From the NCBI GenBank assembly GCA_937924525.1, contig CALDSU010000008.1, forward strand, positions 534,207 to 598,206: DNA of 64,000 nt, given 5' to 3'. The translations under genes were made by a program, and so were the position numbers. Positions 53,482 to 63,649 of this stretch are shown here, piece after piece (the first letter of the stretch is position 1; every line of letters starts with the position of its first letter). The stretch comes from an uncultured Bryobacteraceae bacterium. Its GTDB lineage: Bacteria > Acidobacteriota > Terriglobia > Bryobacterales > Bryobacteraceae. The notes under the pieces are model-generated. The model saw nothing but the letters and a program-made list of their open reading frames with translations, was not told where the DNA came from and did not search any database.

Positions 53482-54569
53482 TGGGCTCGTCGATGAGGCG
53501 CGCGGCTTGGTTGGGGGTGGTGATGGCGGTCAGCGGCTTCGGCGCGGATCGGGATTGGGAAGCCATGGCGGAGCGCCTGGTGCAAGCCGTCAAGGCCCGC
53601 CCGGGGGAGCGCGCGCTGGCCCGGTTTCACCGCAGCTACTTCCGCGAACTGGAAGCTCCCATCCGCAAACGGCTGAAGGCCGCCAGGGTCCGCTGCGACG
53701 TGATCGACGACCGGCAGGCGCTGCCGCCCCTCGATCGCTACAGCATCTATTTTTGGATGCCGCTCGGCGAGGACGGAAGGCAACTCGACGCGCGCGAGCG
53801 GGAAGCGATGGCGCGCTGGCTCGACGGAGGCGGCCCGCGCCGGTCGCTGCATATGCACTGGTCCGAAGGCGCCCGCCGCCCCGACGGACTTCCCGCTCCC
53901 CATACGCCCGAACTCGACGCCATGTACGAACGGGCGCTGGCCATTGACTACGCCGCGTTGCGCGCGGCGCAGGACCGCGCCATCGAGTTCTTCCGCAAGG
54001 GCACCATTCGGGTGCTGACGCCGCACGGCACCGACCTGATGTTCCGCACCGGGGTGCGGCCGTGGAACCGGCAGGACGGGGACGCCTCGCCGGAACGCGC
54101 CGCGTCGGCGCGCCTGCGGGTGGATCGCGAGATCGAATACCCGGCAGGGGTGATTCGGGTGGCGCCCATCGAGTTGACGCCGCACGGCGTGCTGGTGCTC
54201 CCGGAGATGCGGGTGGGCGCCGCCACCGCGCGCAAGGTGGCGCTGTACTTCGATAATGGCCGCATTTCCGCCGTCAAAGCGGCGGAAGGACAGGCCGAGG
54301 TGGAGGCGTACTTGAGGGAGAACGGCGAGTCCGCCATGCGTTTCCGCGAATTCGCGCTGGGCTTGAACCCGGAACTGGCGCCGCCGGCGGGCGCCGCGGT
54401 GATTCCCTACTTCGGCTATGGCGCGGGCGTTGTGCGCATCAGCCTGGGCGATAACGAAGAACTGGGCGGCAGCATCCGGGGCGGCTTTACGCGCTGGTTC
54501 TTTCTGCCCGACGCGTCCGTGCACGTCGACAACCGCTACTTGGTACGCGGCGGGCGGCTGGCGCCCTGA
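53481..54569 (+). CDS. Secreted M29-like aminopeptidase family protein
   Basis: A 362-residue protein with a signal peptide (AAWLGVVMAVSGFGAD). It resembles the M29 leucyl aminopeptidase group: VLTPHGTDLMFRTGVRPW (about 173-190) matches the family's 'T-x-GTDL' strand, PAGVIRVAPIE and GHN/GDN-like SLGDNEELGGSI correspond to later conserved blocks. Some metal ligands (usually Glu, Glu, His, Tyr, His, Asp) are hard to see, so activity is uncertain. ATG 53481 overlaps the Nudix stop. With the M16 pair it hints at extracytoplasmic peptide breakdown. Confidence 0.68.
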   Translation: MGSSMRRAAWLGVVMAVSGFGADRDWEAMAERLVQAVKARPGERALARFHRSYFRELEAPIRKRLKAARVRCDVIDDRQALPPLDRYSIYFWMPLGEDGRQLDAREREAMARWLDGGGPRRSLHMHWSEGARRPDGLPAPHTPELDAMYERALAIDYAALRAAQDRAIEFFRKGTIRVLTPHGTDLMFRTGVRPWNRQDGDASPERAASARLRVDREIEYPAGVIRVAPIELTPHGVLVLPEMRVGAATARKVALYFDNGRISAVKAAEGQAEVEAYLRENGESAMRFREFALGLNPELAPPAGAAVIPYFGYGAGVVRISLGDNEELGGSIRGGFTRWFFLPDASVHVDNRYLVRGGRLAP

Positions 54570-54647
54570 GCAGGAAGCGCGCCGGTTCACGCCGCGCCGA
54601 GCCCCGCGCGGCCCGTGTGTTACAGTGAATGTCTCGCCTCGGTTCTT

Positions 54648-55490
54648 ATGTCAGGTTCGCCCATCGAAATCGTCAGCGCGCATAGTCCGGACTCCGACGA
54701 TGCCTTCATGTTCTACGCGCTGGCGACGCGCAAGATTCGCTCCAGCAAGGTCACCTTCCGGCACGTGCTGGAGGACATCGAATCGCTGAACCGGAAGGCG
54801 GTGGAAGGCCTTTACGGCCTTTCCGCAATCTCCTACCATGCCTATCCTTACGTGGCCGGCAAATACGTCGTCATGGCTAGCGGGTCGAGCGTGGGCGATG
54901 GTTACGGTCCGCTGGTGGTGGCGCTGCGCCCCATGGAACCGGAAGACCTCAAGGGTAAGAAGATCGCCGTTCCCGGAACGCTGACCTCGGCCTTCCTGAC
55001 CCTGAAACTCTTTCAGCCCGATTTCCAGCACGTGGTCGTCCCGTTCGACAAAGTGCTGGACGCGGTTAGAGAAAAGACGGTGGATGCCGGCCTGATCATT
55101 CACGAAGCCCAGTTGACTTACAGCAAGACGGGTTTTCACCGGGCGATCGATTTGGGGCGCTGGTGGAAAGCAACCCACCACCTGCCGCTGCCGCTGGGCT
55201 GCAATGTCCTGCTGCGCGAACTCGGCGCCGAAATTCACCGCGAATGCTGCCGCATGATGCGCGAGAGCATCCAGTATGCGCTGGACAATCACGACGAAGC
55301 GTTATCCTACGCGCTTCAGTTCGCGCGGGACATGGACCCGCAACTGGCTCAGAAATTCGTCGGCATGTACGTCAACCACTACACCGTGGACTGCGGCGAA
55401 GACGTGCCCGCCGCGGCGCAGAAACTTCTCGACCTGGGGTTCGAGGCCGGCATCGTGCCGATGCGGGTGCAGTTCGAGTTCGTGCGTTGA
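54648..55490 (+). CDS. mqnD: 1,4-dihydroxy-6-naphthoate synthase (futalosine menaquinone pathway)
   Basis: A 280-residue MqnD. Motifs are AHSPDSDDAFMFYALA at the start, YGLSAISYHAYPYVAGKYVV, GYGPLVVAL and GKKIAVPGTLTSAFLTLKL, followed by HEAQLTYSK. It resembles periplasmic binding proteins in fold but acts in the cytoplasm, cleaving cyclic dehypoxanthine futalosine to give the naphthoate for menaquinone. ATG 54648 fits the family start. The other mqn genes are not in the window. Confidence 0.93.
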   Translation: MSGSPIEIVSAHSPDSDDAFMFYALATRKIRSSKVTFRHVLEDIESLNRKAVEGLYGLSAISYHAYPYVAGKYVVMASGSSVGDGYGPLVVALRPMEPEDLKGKKIAVPGTLTSAFLTLKLFQPDFQHVVVPFDKVLDAVREKTVDAGLIIHEAQLTYSKTGFHRAIDLGRWWKATHHLPLPLGCNVLLRELGAEIHRECCRMMRESIQYALDNHDEALSYALQFARDMDPQLAQKFVGMYVNHYTVDCGEDVPAAAQKLLDLGFEAGIVPMRVQFEFVR

Positions 55491-55620
55491 CTGCGCGTGT
55501 CTGGAGCCCGTCGGGACCCGCTCGCTCCCGCTGGCGGCTCCGCGCAACCCGTGTTCGGGCCGCGAAATAAGGCTTTTCTCCCATCCGCACCCTCCTGTCA
55601 GGGCAGTATCATAAAGCGTG

Positions 55621-57291
55621 ATGTCTGTCACCCGCCGGTGTTGGTTGGGGCAAGTGGGTTTTGGCCTGCTGGCTCCGCCGTGGGCCGAGGCCAGGAACTT
55701 GCGCTGCGACATCGCGATTGTGGGCGGAGGAACCGGGGCCTGCGCGGCCGCGCTGGCGGCCGCCCGGGCGGGCTACCGGGTGGTGATGACGGAGGAGACG
55801 CCGTGGATTGGCGGACAACTGACGGCGCAGGCCGTGCCCCCCGATGAACATCCGTGGATCGAGCAGTTTGGCTCGACGCGGGCGTACCGCGAGTATCGCC
55901 ACCGGCTACGGGATTATTACCGGCGCAACTACCCCGTGACGGAGGCGGTGCGGCATGCGCCGGTATTGAACCCGGGCGGCGGCACGGTGTCCCGCCTGAC
56001 GCACGAGCCCCGGGTTTCGCTTGCGGTGTTGGAGGAAATGCTGGCGCCGCACGTGAGCGCCGGCCGCCTCGCGGTGCTGCGGCGGACCCGACCGGCCGGC
56101 GCCGACGTGGAAGGCGCGCGCGTCCGCTCGGTCACCCTCACCGACCTCGATACCGGAGCGTCCCGAACCGTGGAAGCACCTTATTTCCTGGACGCCACCG
56201 AAACCGGAGAACTGCTGCCGCTGACCCGCACCGAGTATGTCACCGGCTTCGAATCGCGGCGGCAAACCGGCGAGCCCCGCGCGCCGGAAACCGCGCAGCC
56301 GGCCAATCACCAGGCTTTCACTTGCTGCTTCGCCATGGACTACCTGCCGGGCGAGGACCACACGATCGACAAACCCGCGGAATACGCCTTCTGGCGGGAT
56401 TACCGTCCGCAACTCCGGCCGCCCTGGTCCGGGCCGCTGCTCAGCCTGACCACCACGCACCCGATCACGCTCCAGGATCGGTTCATCGGCTTCGACCCGA
56501 CGGGGCGGGAGCCGGGGTGGTGGACCTACCGGCGCATCGCCGCGCGGGCGAACTTCCTGCCTGGCGCTTATCCGAGCGACATCACGCTGGTGAACTGGCC
56601 GCAGAACGATTACTGGCTCGGCAATCTGGTGGATGTGCCGTCCGAAGAGGCCGTCCGCCACTTGCAGCGGGCCAAGCAACTCTCCTTGAGCTTGCTGTAC
56701 TGGCTCCAAACCGAAGCGCCGCGCGCGGACGGCGGACAAGGCTGGCCGGGGCTGCGCCTGCGCGGGGACCTGGTGGGCTCCGCCGACGGCCTCGCGCTCT
56801 ATCCCTACATCCGCGAGTCGCGGCGGATTCAGGCGGAATTCACCGTCACCGAATTGCACGTCGGGGCCGAAGCCAGGGCGCAACTCACCGGCAGGAAGGG
56901 CGCGGACCTGCGGGCGGAACGCTTTGCCGACTCCGTCGGCGTCGGCAGCTACCGCATCGATCTGCACCCCTCCAGCGGCGGCGACAACTACATCGACATC
57001 AGCAGCCTGCCCTTCGAGATTCCCCTCGGCAGCCTGATTCCCCGCCGCATGGAGAACCTGTTGCCGGCGGCGAAGAACCTCGGGGTGACACACCTGACCA
57101 ACGGCTGCTACCGGCTCCATCCCGTGGAATGGAATATCGGCGAGGCTGCCGGGGCGCTTGCCGCTGAGGCGCTGCGCACCGGCGCGACTCCGCGCGCCAT
57201 CCGCAATCAGCCCGCCCGCCTGGCGGCTTTCCAGAAATCGCTCCTTGAGCAGGGCTTCGAACTGCGCTGGCCGGAGCTGACCGCCCGATGA
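55621..57291 (+). CDS. Secreted FAD-dependent oxidoreductase (FAD_oxidored family)
   Basis: A 556-residue flavoprotein. It has an N-terminal export signal ([19 protein letters not shown]), then the FAD-binding Rossmann motif [20 protein letters not shown] with the acidic Glu at the end of strand two ([17 protein letters not shown]). The long middle has [15 protein letters not shown] and [18 protein letters not shown]. The C-terminus completes the FAD site ([20 protein letters not shown]). Exported members are common in Acidobacteriota and Planctomycetes; the substrate, perhaps a sugar, is not known. GTG one codon earlier is an alternative start. A TATCAT box ends 8 nt before the ATG. Confidence 0.85.
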   Translation: MSVTRRCWLGQVGFGLLAPPWAEARNLRCDIAIVGGGTGACAAALAAARAGYRVVMTEETPWIGGQLTAQAVPPDEHPWIEQFGSTRAYREYRHRLRDYYRRNYPVTEAVRHAPVLNPGGGTVSRLTHEPRVSLAVLEEMLAPHVSAGRLAVLRRTRPAGADVEGARVRSVTLTDLDTGASRTVEAPYFLDATETGELLPLTRTEYVTGFESRRQTGEPRAPETAQPANHQAFTCCFAMDYLPGEDHTIDKPAEYAFWRDYRPQLRPPWSGPLLSLTTTHPITLQDRFIGFDPTGREPGWWTYRRIAARANFLPGAYPSDITLVNWPQNDYWLGNLVDVPSEEAVRHLQRAKQLSLSLLYWLQTEAPRADGGQGWPGLRLRGDLVGSADGLALYPYIRESRRIQAEFTVTELHVGAEARAQLTGRKGADLRAERFADSVGVGSYRIDLHPSSGGDNYIDISSLPFEIPLGSLIPRRMENLLPAAKNLGVTHLTNGCYRLHPVEWNIGEAAGALAAEALRTGATPRAIRNQPARLAAFQKSLLEQGFELRWPELTAR

Positions 57292-57316
57292 TCACCCGAT
57301 AATAAGACTGAAGACC

Positions 57317-58933
57317 ATGACTCCCACTTCCGTAGACAAAGACCGCCTGAACCAAACGCTCTGGGCGGAGGGCATTCTCGTGCGCGGCGAAGTCAGCCCG
57401 GCGCATGCCGAGATCCTCACGCCGGAAGCCCTGCGCTTTCTGGCCAAACTGGCTGGCGAGTTCGAAGCGCGCCGCCGCCAGTTGCTGGCGGCGCGTGTCC
57501 GCCGCCAGACGGAATTGGATGCCGGCAAGTTCCCGGATTTCCTTCCGGAAACGGCCGAAATCCGGGCAGGCGATTGGAAGGTGGCGCCCATTCCCGCGGA
57601 TCTTGCAGACCGCCGCGTGGAAATCACGGGGCCGGTGGACCGGAAGATGGTCATCAACGCGCTCAACTCCGGCGCCAGCGTGTTCATGGCCGACTTTGAG
57701 GACGCCAACTCTCCCACGTGGCTGAACAACCTGGACGGGCAGCTCAACCTGCGCGACGCGGTGCGGGGCGTCATCGCGTACACCAGTCCCGAAGGCAAGG
57801 AATACCGGTTGCATCCCCGGCCCGCCACGCTCCTGGTCCGCCCGCGAGGCTGGCACCTGCCGGAAAAACACGTGGTGCTCGATGGTGAACCGCTTTCCGG
57901 ATCGCTCTTCGATTTCGGCCTGTTCTTTTTTCACAACGCCAAGGCGCTGCTCGAGAAAGGTTCCGGACCTTATTTCTACCTGCCGAAGCTGGAAAATCAC
58001 CTGGAAGCGCGGCTGTGGAACGATGTATTCAACTTCTCGCAGGACTATCTCGGCGTCCCACGCGGATCCATTCGCGCCACGGTCCTGATCGAGACCATCC
58101 TCGCCGCGTTCGAAATGGACGAGATCCTGTATGAATTGCGCGAGCATTCAGCGGGGCTGAATTGCGGACGCTGGGATTACATTTTCAGCTTTATCAAGAA
58201 ATTCCGAAACCACCCCGGCTTCGTGATGCCGAACCGGGGGCTGGTCACGATGGACAAGCACTTCCTCAACTCTTATGTGCAGTTGCTGATCCGGACCTGC
58301 CACCGCCGCGGCATTCACGCGATGGGCGGCATGGCGGCGCAAATCCCGATCAAGAACGATCCGGCGGCCAATGAAGCCGCGCTCGAGAAAGTCCGGCAGG
58401 ACAAACTGCGCGAGGTGAAAGCGGGGCACGACGGCACCTGGGTGGCGCACCCGGGCCTAGTGCCGGTGGCGAAGGCGGTTTTCGACGAACACATGCCCAC
58501 GCCGAACCAGATCGGCGTCATCCCCGAGGTGGAGATCACCGCCGCCGATCTGCTGCAAGTGCCGGAAGGTCCCATCACCGAGGCCGGCTTGCGGGTCAAC
58601 ATCGACGTCGGCCTGCAATATCTGGAGGCTTGGCTGCGCGGCAGCGGCTGCGTACCCATCTACAATCTGATGGAAGATGCCGCCACTTGCGAGATTTCCC
58701 GGGCGCAGGTCTGGCAGTGGATCCGGCACGGCGCCCGCCTCGACGACGGGCGGCCGGTCACCCGGGAACTGGTCACCGAACTGATCGGCGACGAGTGGGG
58801 CAAGATCAAAGCAAACCTCGGGGACCGGTACGGCGAATCGAAGTTCGACCTGGCGGTGGCGCTGTACCGGGAGATGATGACCAAGGACGCGTTCGACGAG
58901 TTCCTGACCCTGGTCGCCTACGAACACGTGTAG
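57317..58933 (+). CDS. aceB: Malate synthase A
   Basis: A 538-residue malate synthase of the A class, which condenses glyoxylate and acetyl-CoA. Typical blocks are [98 protein letters not shown] and the late [13 protein letters not shown]. The catalytic Arg and Asp are in the RATVLIET and NLMEDAAT parts. Isocitrate lyase, the other glyoxylate-shunt enzyme, is not in the window. It starts 25 nt after the FAD oxidoreductase gene; an AATAAG-type box lies between. Confidence 0.96.
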   Translation: MTPTSVDKDRLNQTLWAEGILVRGEVSPAHAEILTPEALRFLAKLAGEFEARRRQLLAARVRRQTELDAGKFPDFLPETAEIRAGDWKVAPIPADLADRRVEITGPVDRKMVINALNSGASVFMADFEDANSPTWLNNLDGQLNLRDAVRGVIAYTSPEGKEYRLHPRPATLLVRPRGWHLPEKHVVLDGEPLSGSLFDFGLFFFHNAKALLEKGSGPYFYLPKLENHLEARLWNDVFNFSQDYLGVPRGSIRATVLIETILAAFEMDEILYELREHSAGLNCGRWDYIFSFIKKFRNHPGFVMPNRGLVTMDKHFLNSYVQLLIRTCHRRGIHAMGGMAAQIPIKNDPAANEAALEKVRQDKLREVKAGHDGTWVAHPGLVPVAKAVFDEHMPTPNQIGVIPEVEITAADLLQVPEGPITEAGLRVNIDVGLQYLEAWLRGSGCVPIYNLMEDAATCEISRAQVWQWIRHGARLDDGRPVTRELVTELIGDEWGKIKANLGDRYGESKFDLAVALYREMMTKDAFDEFLTLVAYEHV

Positions 58934-58948
58934 GCAACCCCGCCGCCT

Positions 58949-60004
58949 CTACCCCACCTCCTCGTTGGCGCGGCGAAGAAGCGCGCGCATGTAGGCGATG
59001 CAGTAGGCGGTGCCCGCGCGCCGCAGACCGGCGTCGCCTTCGAGTTCCGGCACGTGGTCCGGGACCGCGGAGCCGTTAAAACGCACCTTGCGCAGTTCCC
59101 GCATGACCGGGTACAGGTCGGCGTAGCCGTCGTCGGGAAACGTCTCGACAAAGCGCGGCAGCGGACCCGAAACGTTGCGGAAATCGATGTCGAACAGCTT
59201 GCCCCGCCCGCCAAAGTCGCGGATCATCTCCAGCACATCCTTGCCCATCCGGTCCCCGCCCTCGAGCCACGTGCCCACACAGAGCCGCACGCCCCATGCG
59301 GGACTGCCAGCCGCGATCTCCTCGGCCCGCCGGTAACCTTCGTAGTGCACGAACAGCTTCGCCACGCCGTTCATCTTCGCCACGGGCGGATCATCCGGAT
59401 GCAGCGGCAGCTTGACGCCCGCCTCCTCGGCCACCGGCAGCACGGCCTTCATCAAGTACGTGTAAAAGCTCCAGATGTCCTCGGCGGAGTACTCGCGAGC
59501 GAAAGCCTGTTTCTCCACGCGCGCGCGGAAATCGTCGAGGTTAAACTCGCGCGCGCGGTAGCCGCGGCGGATGACGTAATTGGTGGTGTAGGTGTTCGCC
59601 GGATGAAAATCGTACGGCGCCAGCGGAATTCCCAGTTTGCCCAGGCTGCGGAGGAAGGTGTGGTACGTCTCGATATCCTGGTCGCGCCCGGCTTGGCCAA
59701 GCTGGATCCGCAGCGAGCGGTAGGCGTGGTGCACGGCGCCGTAGATCGACAGCCCGAAGCGGGCGAAGCGGCGCTGCACTTTGGCCAGCGCATCGACGTG
59801 AGGATCCTGGCTTCCATACTCGAGCCGTACCCAGCGCAGTCCGATCTGCTGAAGAAAGTGCAGGTCGCCGTCCGGCGCGTCCCAGGGCGTCCGGTGAGCC
59901 AGTTTGAGGTTCCCAGGATCGTACTCGTCAATTTGCGGAGAGGCGGGAGCGGGACGGCAAGGCAGCAGTCCCGCGGGAAGTGCGAGAAACGCGCGGCGTC
60001 GCAT
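58949..60004 (-). CDS. UxuA-like mannonate dehydratase family protein, exported
   Basis: A 351-residue TIM-barrel protein related to D-mannonate dehydratase. Conserved UxuA-like text: KLPLHPDDPPVA (metal His and Asp), FDIDFRNVSGPLPRFVETFP, DDGYADLY and VPDHVPELEGD near the end. The N-terminus has a Tat-like signal (RRRAFLALPAGLL), so it is probably periplasmic, unlike classical UxuA. Mannonate dehydratase makes 2-keto-3-deoxygluconate from mannonate, but this group is diverse. It is convergent with aceB and lies downstream of the propeller gene on the same strand. Confidence 0.8.
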   Translation of the reverse strand: MRRRAFLALPAGLLPCRPAPASPQIDEYDPGNLKLAHRTPWDAPDGDLHFLQQIGLRWVRLEYGSQDPHVDALAKVQRRFARFGLSIYGAVHHAYRSLRIQLGQAGRDQDIETYHTFLRSLGKLGIPLAPYDFHPANTYTTNYVIRRGYRAREFNLDDFRARVEKQAFAREYSAEDIWSFYTYLMKAVLPVAEEAGVKLPLHPDDPPVAKMNGVAKLFVHYEGYRRAEEIAAGSPAWGVRLCVGTWLEGGDRMGKDVLEMIRDFGGRGKLFDIDFRNVSGPLPRFVETFPDDGYADLYPVMRELRKVRFNGSAVPDHVPELEGDAGLRRAGTAYCIAYMRALLRRANEEVG

Positions 60005-60035
60005 GGTTCCTTACGATACAACGGCGCGGCGGCGG

Positions 60036-61307
60036 TCAGCTTGCGATCGCGTACAGGTGCTTCTCCGTCCGCCAGTACCAGACCCCTTCCACCAGCGCAG
60101 GGGAAGCGAGCACTTTCTCGCCGAAGCGGTTCACGTGCAGCAGGCGGAATTCGTTTCCCGCCGCCAGCACAAATGTTTCGCCCTGGTCGTTGGTGAAAAA
60201 GACCTTGCCATTGACGCCGATGGGCGAAGAGGAAAATCCCTCGCGTTGCGCCTCGCCGAGCCGTCCCTGCCAAACGGCCTTGCCGGTCCTGGCGTCCAGA
60301 CAGGTCGCAATGGCGCTCATGTCATTGATCAGGTAAAGGTGCGGCCCGTAGACCAGCGGCGACGGAATAAACGGCGACCCGCGGGGGGACTGCCAGGCGA
60401 TGTGCGTATCGGTCACGTCGCCGGCGCCGCCGGGGCGGATGGCCAGAGTCGGTCCGGCGCGTCCCGAGGAGCAGAAGATGAACCCGTGGCCTACCACCGG
60501 AGTGGGGGTAGTCTCAAACGTGTTGCCGCGCGCCCACCACACCAGGCGTCCGTCCGCGGGATCGTAAGCCGTGACGCGGTCCTGGCTGCTGACGATGACC
60601 TGGTCGCGCCCGCACGCCCGCACCGCCACCGGCGTGCCCCAGCCCACCTTCTCCTGCCGGGGCGTCTTCCAGATCACGGCTCCGGTGGCGCGGTGGAGCG
60701 CGGCGATGTAGGAGCCCTCCCGCTGATCCTGGTACACTACCACCCGGTCGCGGTACAGCAACGGCGATCCGCCGCTGCCATGATACAGCGTCACCATCCC
60801 GAAGCTGCGATGCCACACCGCGCGGCCCTCGAAATCGACAGCCATCACGCCCCCGCTGCCGAAATACGCGTACACGCGCTCGCCATCGGTCACCGGCGTT
60901 CCGGAGGCGTAGGAATTCTTCCAATACAATTTTTCGCCGGGGGCGGCGGGCGCATCGGTACGCCAGAGCAGCTTGCCGTCGCGGCGTTGGAAGCAGAGGA
61001 CGCTGCGCCGGGGACCGTCTTCCGCGGTGGTCAGGAAAATCCGGTCGCGCCACACAATCGGGGAGGAGTGGCCCCGCCCCGGCACTTCCACTTTCCAGCG
61101 GACGTGCTTCGCGTCCGACCACACGTCCGGATAGGCGCCATCCTCCACCACCCCCTGCCCGGAGGGACCGCGCCAGCGCGGCCACCACCGGCGGCCTTCG
61201 CCTTCGGGTTCGATCAGCTGGACGGAGCTACACTCCGCGCCCCGTAAGGCCGGCGCAGCCAGCAGGCAGAACGAGCGCCGTGACATTCCGGACCGGCGGA
61301 CATCCAT
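60036..61307 (-). CDS. Secreted PQQ-type beta-propeller protein
   Basis: A 423-residue protein with a signal peptide (SRRSFCLLAAPALRG). It has seven to eight WD-like PQQ-repeat blades: SPIVWRDRIFLTTAEDGP, VLCFQRRDGKLLWRTDAP, AVDFEGRAVWHRSFG, AALHRATGAVIWKTP, VTAYDPADGRLVWWARG, TCLDARTGKAVWQGRLG. It lacks the Cys-Cys and metal residues of true quinoprotein dehydrogenases, so it is probably a binding or scaffold protein like BamB-family members. A TATAAT box ends 6 nt before ATG 61307; ATG 61286 in the same frame is an alternative start. Confidence 0.83.
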   Translation of the reverse strand: MDVRRSGMSRRSFCLLAAPALRGAECSSVQLIEPEGEGRRWWPRWRGPSGQGVVEDGAYPDVWSDAKHVRWKVEVPGRGHSSPIVWRDRIFLTTAEDGPRRSVLCFQRRDGKLLWRTDAPAAPGEKLYWKNSYASGTPVTDGERVYAYFGSGGVMAVDFEGRAVWHRSFGMVTLYHGSGGSPLLYRDRVVVYQDQREGSYIAALHRATGAVIWKTPRQEKVGWGTPVAVRACGRDQVIVSSQDRVTAYDPADGRLVWWARGNTFETTPTPVVGHGFIFCSSGRAGPTLAIRPGGAGDVTDTHIAWQSPRGSPFIPSPLVYGPHLYLINDMSAIATCLDARTGKAVWQGRLGEAQREGFSSSPIGVNGKVFFTNDQGETFVLAAGNEFRLLHVNRFGEKVLASPALVEGVWYWRTEKHLYAIAS

Positions 61308-61313
61308 CCTTGA

Positions 61314-61319
61314 ATTATA
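61314..61319 (-). promoter_or_regulatory. Consensus -10 element of the propeller gene
   Basis: A perfect TATAAT on the minus strand ends 6 nt before ATG 61307, so transcription would begin on the start codon itself. Confidence 0.55.
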
Positions 61320-61381
61320 CGAAGCGGGGAGGTTTGCGCGGGCGCGGGAAAGCGGTTATCACAGAACATGGAGAGCCCTCG

Positions 61382-62698
61382 ATGAACGAAGCTACGCAAG
61401 TCACCCGCCGCGGACTGCTGTCCGGCGGCGCTGCCGCGGCCGCCGCGGCGCCGGCCGTGCTGGCTCAGCGCAATCCCAATGATCGCCTCGGAGTAGCCAT
61501 GGTGGGCGTCGGCACCCGCGGCATCTACCTGCTCGAACGCGCTCAAGAGTGTCCCAACACGGAGATCCGCGTTATCAGCGATTTGTACGACGGCAACCTG
61601 AAACGCGCCGCCGCCCGCGCGTTCAACAAGAAGGCGCAGCTCACCAAAGATTGGGAACAGGCCGTGGCTTCCCCGGACGTCGATGCCGTCTTCATTGCCA
61701 CGCCTGACTTCTGGCACGCGCCGATGACGATTCGCGCCGCCGAACGGAAGAAACACGTCTACGTCGAGAAGGCGCTGTGCCGCACCCTACCGGAAGCCAA
61801 GGCGATCCGCCACGCCGTCAAGGCGAACAAAGTGGTGCTGCAACTTGGGCACCACCAGAACAGCGATCCGTTCTACCTCAAGGGCCGCGAGATCTACCGC
61901 TCGGGCCAACTGGGGAAAGTCACGCTGGTGCGCACCTACATCGACCGCACCAGCGCCTGGCCGGAGTGGCAGTTCTACACCGCGTACCACATCCAGGACA
62001 CGCCGGCCGACGCGAGCCCCGATACCATCGACTGGAAACGGTTTGTCGCCAACGCCCAGGAAATCCCGTTCGACGTGCAGCGTTTTTTCCGCTGGCGCTG
62101 CTGGTGGGAATACGGCACGGGGATCGCCGGCGACCTGATGTCGCACCAGTGGGACGGCGTCAACCTCATCGCCGGCATGGGCATTCCGGAAACGGTGCAA
62201 ACCATGGGCGGGCGGTACTTCTGGAAAGAAGACCGCGAGGTGCCGGACCAGTGGCACGTGCTGTTCGAGTACCCCAGGCGCGACCTCAATATCACCTTCG
62301 GCTGCACCTTCCACAACCGGCATCACGGAACCAATACGTACGTGTTCGGTCGGGACGCGACGCTCCAGGTGAGCTCGGAGTGGTGCAAAGTCTACGGCGC
62401 GGAGTGGAAGCCGGAATATAAGAACAAACTCGCCGCGGCGCGCCGGCGAGCGGAGAGCGCGGGTCTGCCGGCGGCCGACGCCCCGGCCCTGGTGATCCCC
62501 GATTACGCCATGAAGAAGGGCGAACTCGAGGTCAGCAACCACATCCGCAATTTCATCGACTGCATCCGGTCGGGCGAAACGCCCCGCTGCGGCATCGACC
62601 GCGCCTGGGAAGAGGCGGTGGCGGTAGTGATGTCCGTTGAGTCCTACTTTCGCGAGCGTAAGGTCAAGTGGGACCCGGTGAACGAGCAGATCGTCTAG
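61382..62698 (+). CDS. Gfo/Idh/MocA oxidoreductase with Tat signal
   Basis: A 438-residue NAD(P)-dependent oxidoreductase of the Gfo/Idh/MocA family. The Tat signal TRRGLLSGGAAAAAAAP (residues 8-24) suggests folded export with cofactor. The Rossmann start is VAMVGVGTRGIYLLERA; DAVFIATPDFWHAPM and KHVYVEKALCRTLPEA carry the family's EKP-like motif (here EKA). The C-terminal part has GTGIAGDLMSHQWDGVN, with the His near the active site. Exported acidobacterial members are numerous and mostly uncharacterised. It is divergent from the propeller gene by about 75 nt. Confidence 0.9.
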   Translation: MNEATQVTRRGLLSGGAAAAAAAPAVLAQRNPNDRLGVAMVGVGTRGIYLLERAQECPNTEIRVISDLYDGNLKRAAARAFNKKAQLTKDWEQAVASPDVDAVFIATPDFWHAPMTIRAAERKKHVYVEKALCRTLPEAKAIRHAVKANKVVLQLGHHQNSDPFYLKGREIYRSGQLGKVTLVRTYIDRTSAWPEWQFYTAYHIQDTPADASPDTIDWKRFVANAQEIPFDVQRFFRWRCWWEYGTGIAGDLMSHQWDGVNLIAGMGIPETVQTMGGRYFWKEDREVPDQWHVLFEYPRRDLNITFGCTFHNRHHGTNTYVFGRDATLQVSSEWCKVYGAEWKPEYKNKLAAARRRAESAGLPAADAPALVIPDYAMKKGELEVSNHIRNFIDCIRSGETPRCGIDRAWEEAVAVVMSVESYFRERKVKWDPVNEQIV

Positions 62699-62762
62699 CC
62701 GCCCCGCGCACATTCGTGACGCTGCTTCCGCACCGGGCGGAAGATGCGGCTGCGGAATCGAA

Positions 62763-63488
62763 TCAGGTTGCCTGCGGCTCCTGCCGCGCCCCGTGCGGGG
62801 GAGTAACCTCGATGACGGTGGGTTCTTTCCGGAAGGCCTCCCACCATACGTACACCCGCATCAGGTGCGCCACTACGATCAGGATATTGGCCGTAATCAC
62901 CAGCCATTTGATGCGTCCCGGCAGGGCGAGTTGCCGCAGGGATTGGCCGATCGCGTCCCCGGTGAACTGCAATCCCAGTCCGCCAGTGGCCAGCAGCAAT
63001 TGGCGATCCACCGCTTTGCGGCCCAGCAGCATGCTCCAGAGTAGGAGGGTCAAAACCACCGCAGTGAAGCTCAAATCGCGCGCGACGCGCGTCGCCAGAT
63101 CCCCAAGCTGGTTGTAGTACGCATTGACGGGACTGCCCTCGGAGTGGAATAAGATTGAACCATACGCCACCGCCAAAGCCAGCGCAATCAGGACGCCCCG
63201 CACGCGCTGCCGGTACAGGAACTGTTCCATGGCGCGATCAATGAAGGAAACCACCACTGCGAACAGAAAAACCTGCCGCAGCGTTTCAGTTTGATAAAAC
63301 TCTTGGGGGACCAGCCTCTCCGCGCCGCTCCAGCGCGCGGTATCCATAATCGTCGTGAAGAAGAGAACCAAGGAGTAAGTGAACGCGAAGGGGTACTGGC
63401 GGTAAGGTCCTCGAATGAAAGCTTGGATGACCATCACCTGCAGCACGAGGCTGGCGACGATGAAAGCCCACTGGACCGAAGTGTACAT
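62763..63488 (-). CDS. Polytopic inner-membrane protein of unknown function
   Basis: A 241-residue integral membrane protein with about six or seven hydrophobic helices: AFIVASLVLQVMVIQAFI, FAFTYSLVLFFTTIM, VFLFAVVVSFI, VLIALALAVAYGSIL, FTAVVLTLLLWSMLL, WLVITANILIVVAHLM. The C-terminus is polar and Pro-rich. I recognise no family. A 160-nt gap on the same strand separates it from the repeat protein gene upstream, with a TATCTT box near 63513. Confidence 0.75.
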   Translation of the reverse strand: MYTSVQWAFIVASLVLQVMVIQAFIRGPYRQYPFAFTYSLVLFFTTIMDTARWSGAERLVPQEFYQTETLRQVFLFAVVVSFIDRAMEQFLYRQRVRGVLIALALAVAYGSILFHSEGSPVNAYYNQLGDLATRVARDLSFTAVVLTLLLWSMLLGRKAVDRQLLLATGGLGLQFTGDAIGQSLRQLALPGRIKWLVITANILIVVAHLMRVYVWWEAFRKEPTVIEVTPPHGARQEPQAT

Positions 63489-63649
63489 CGAATGCGCTTC
63501 TCAAGACGAAGATAGCGCAAACTGGAGAATTTTGAGACAGTTTCTTCACCTTAAAAATCAGGTAAGGGCCTAGGGAGGAGGTACCGTCCCTTTCTTGCAC
63601 TACGCTAGGTGGAACAATCTAAATAACTTGATACGTGGATCCGCCCAGC

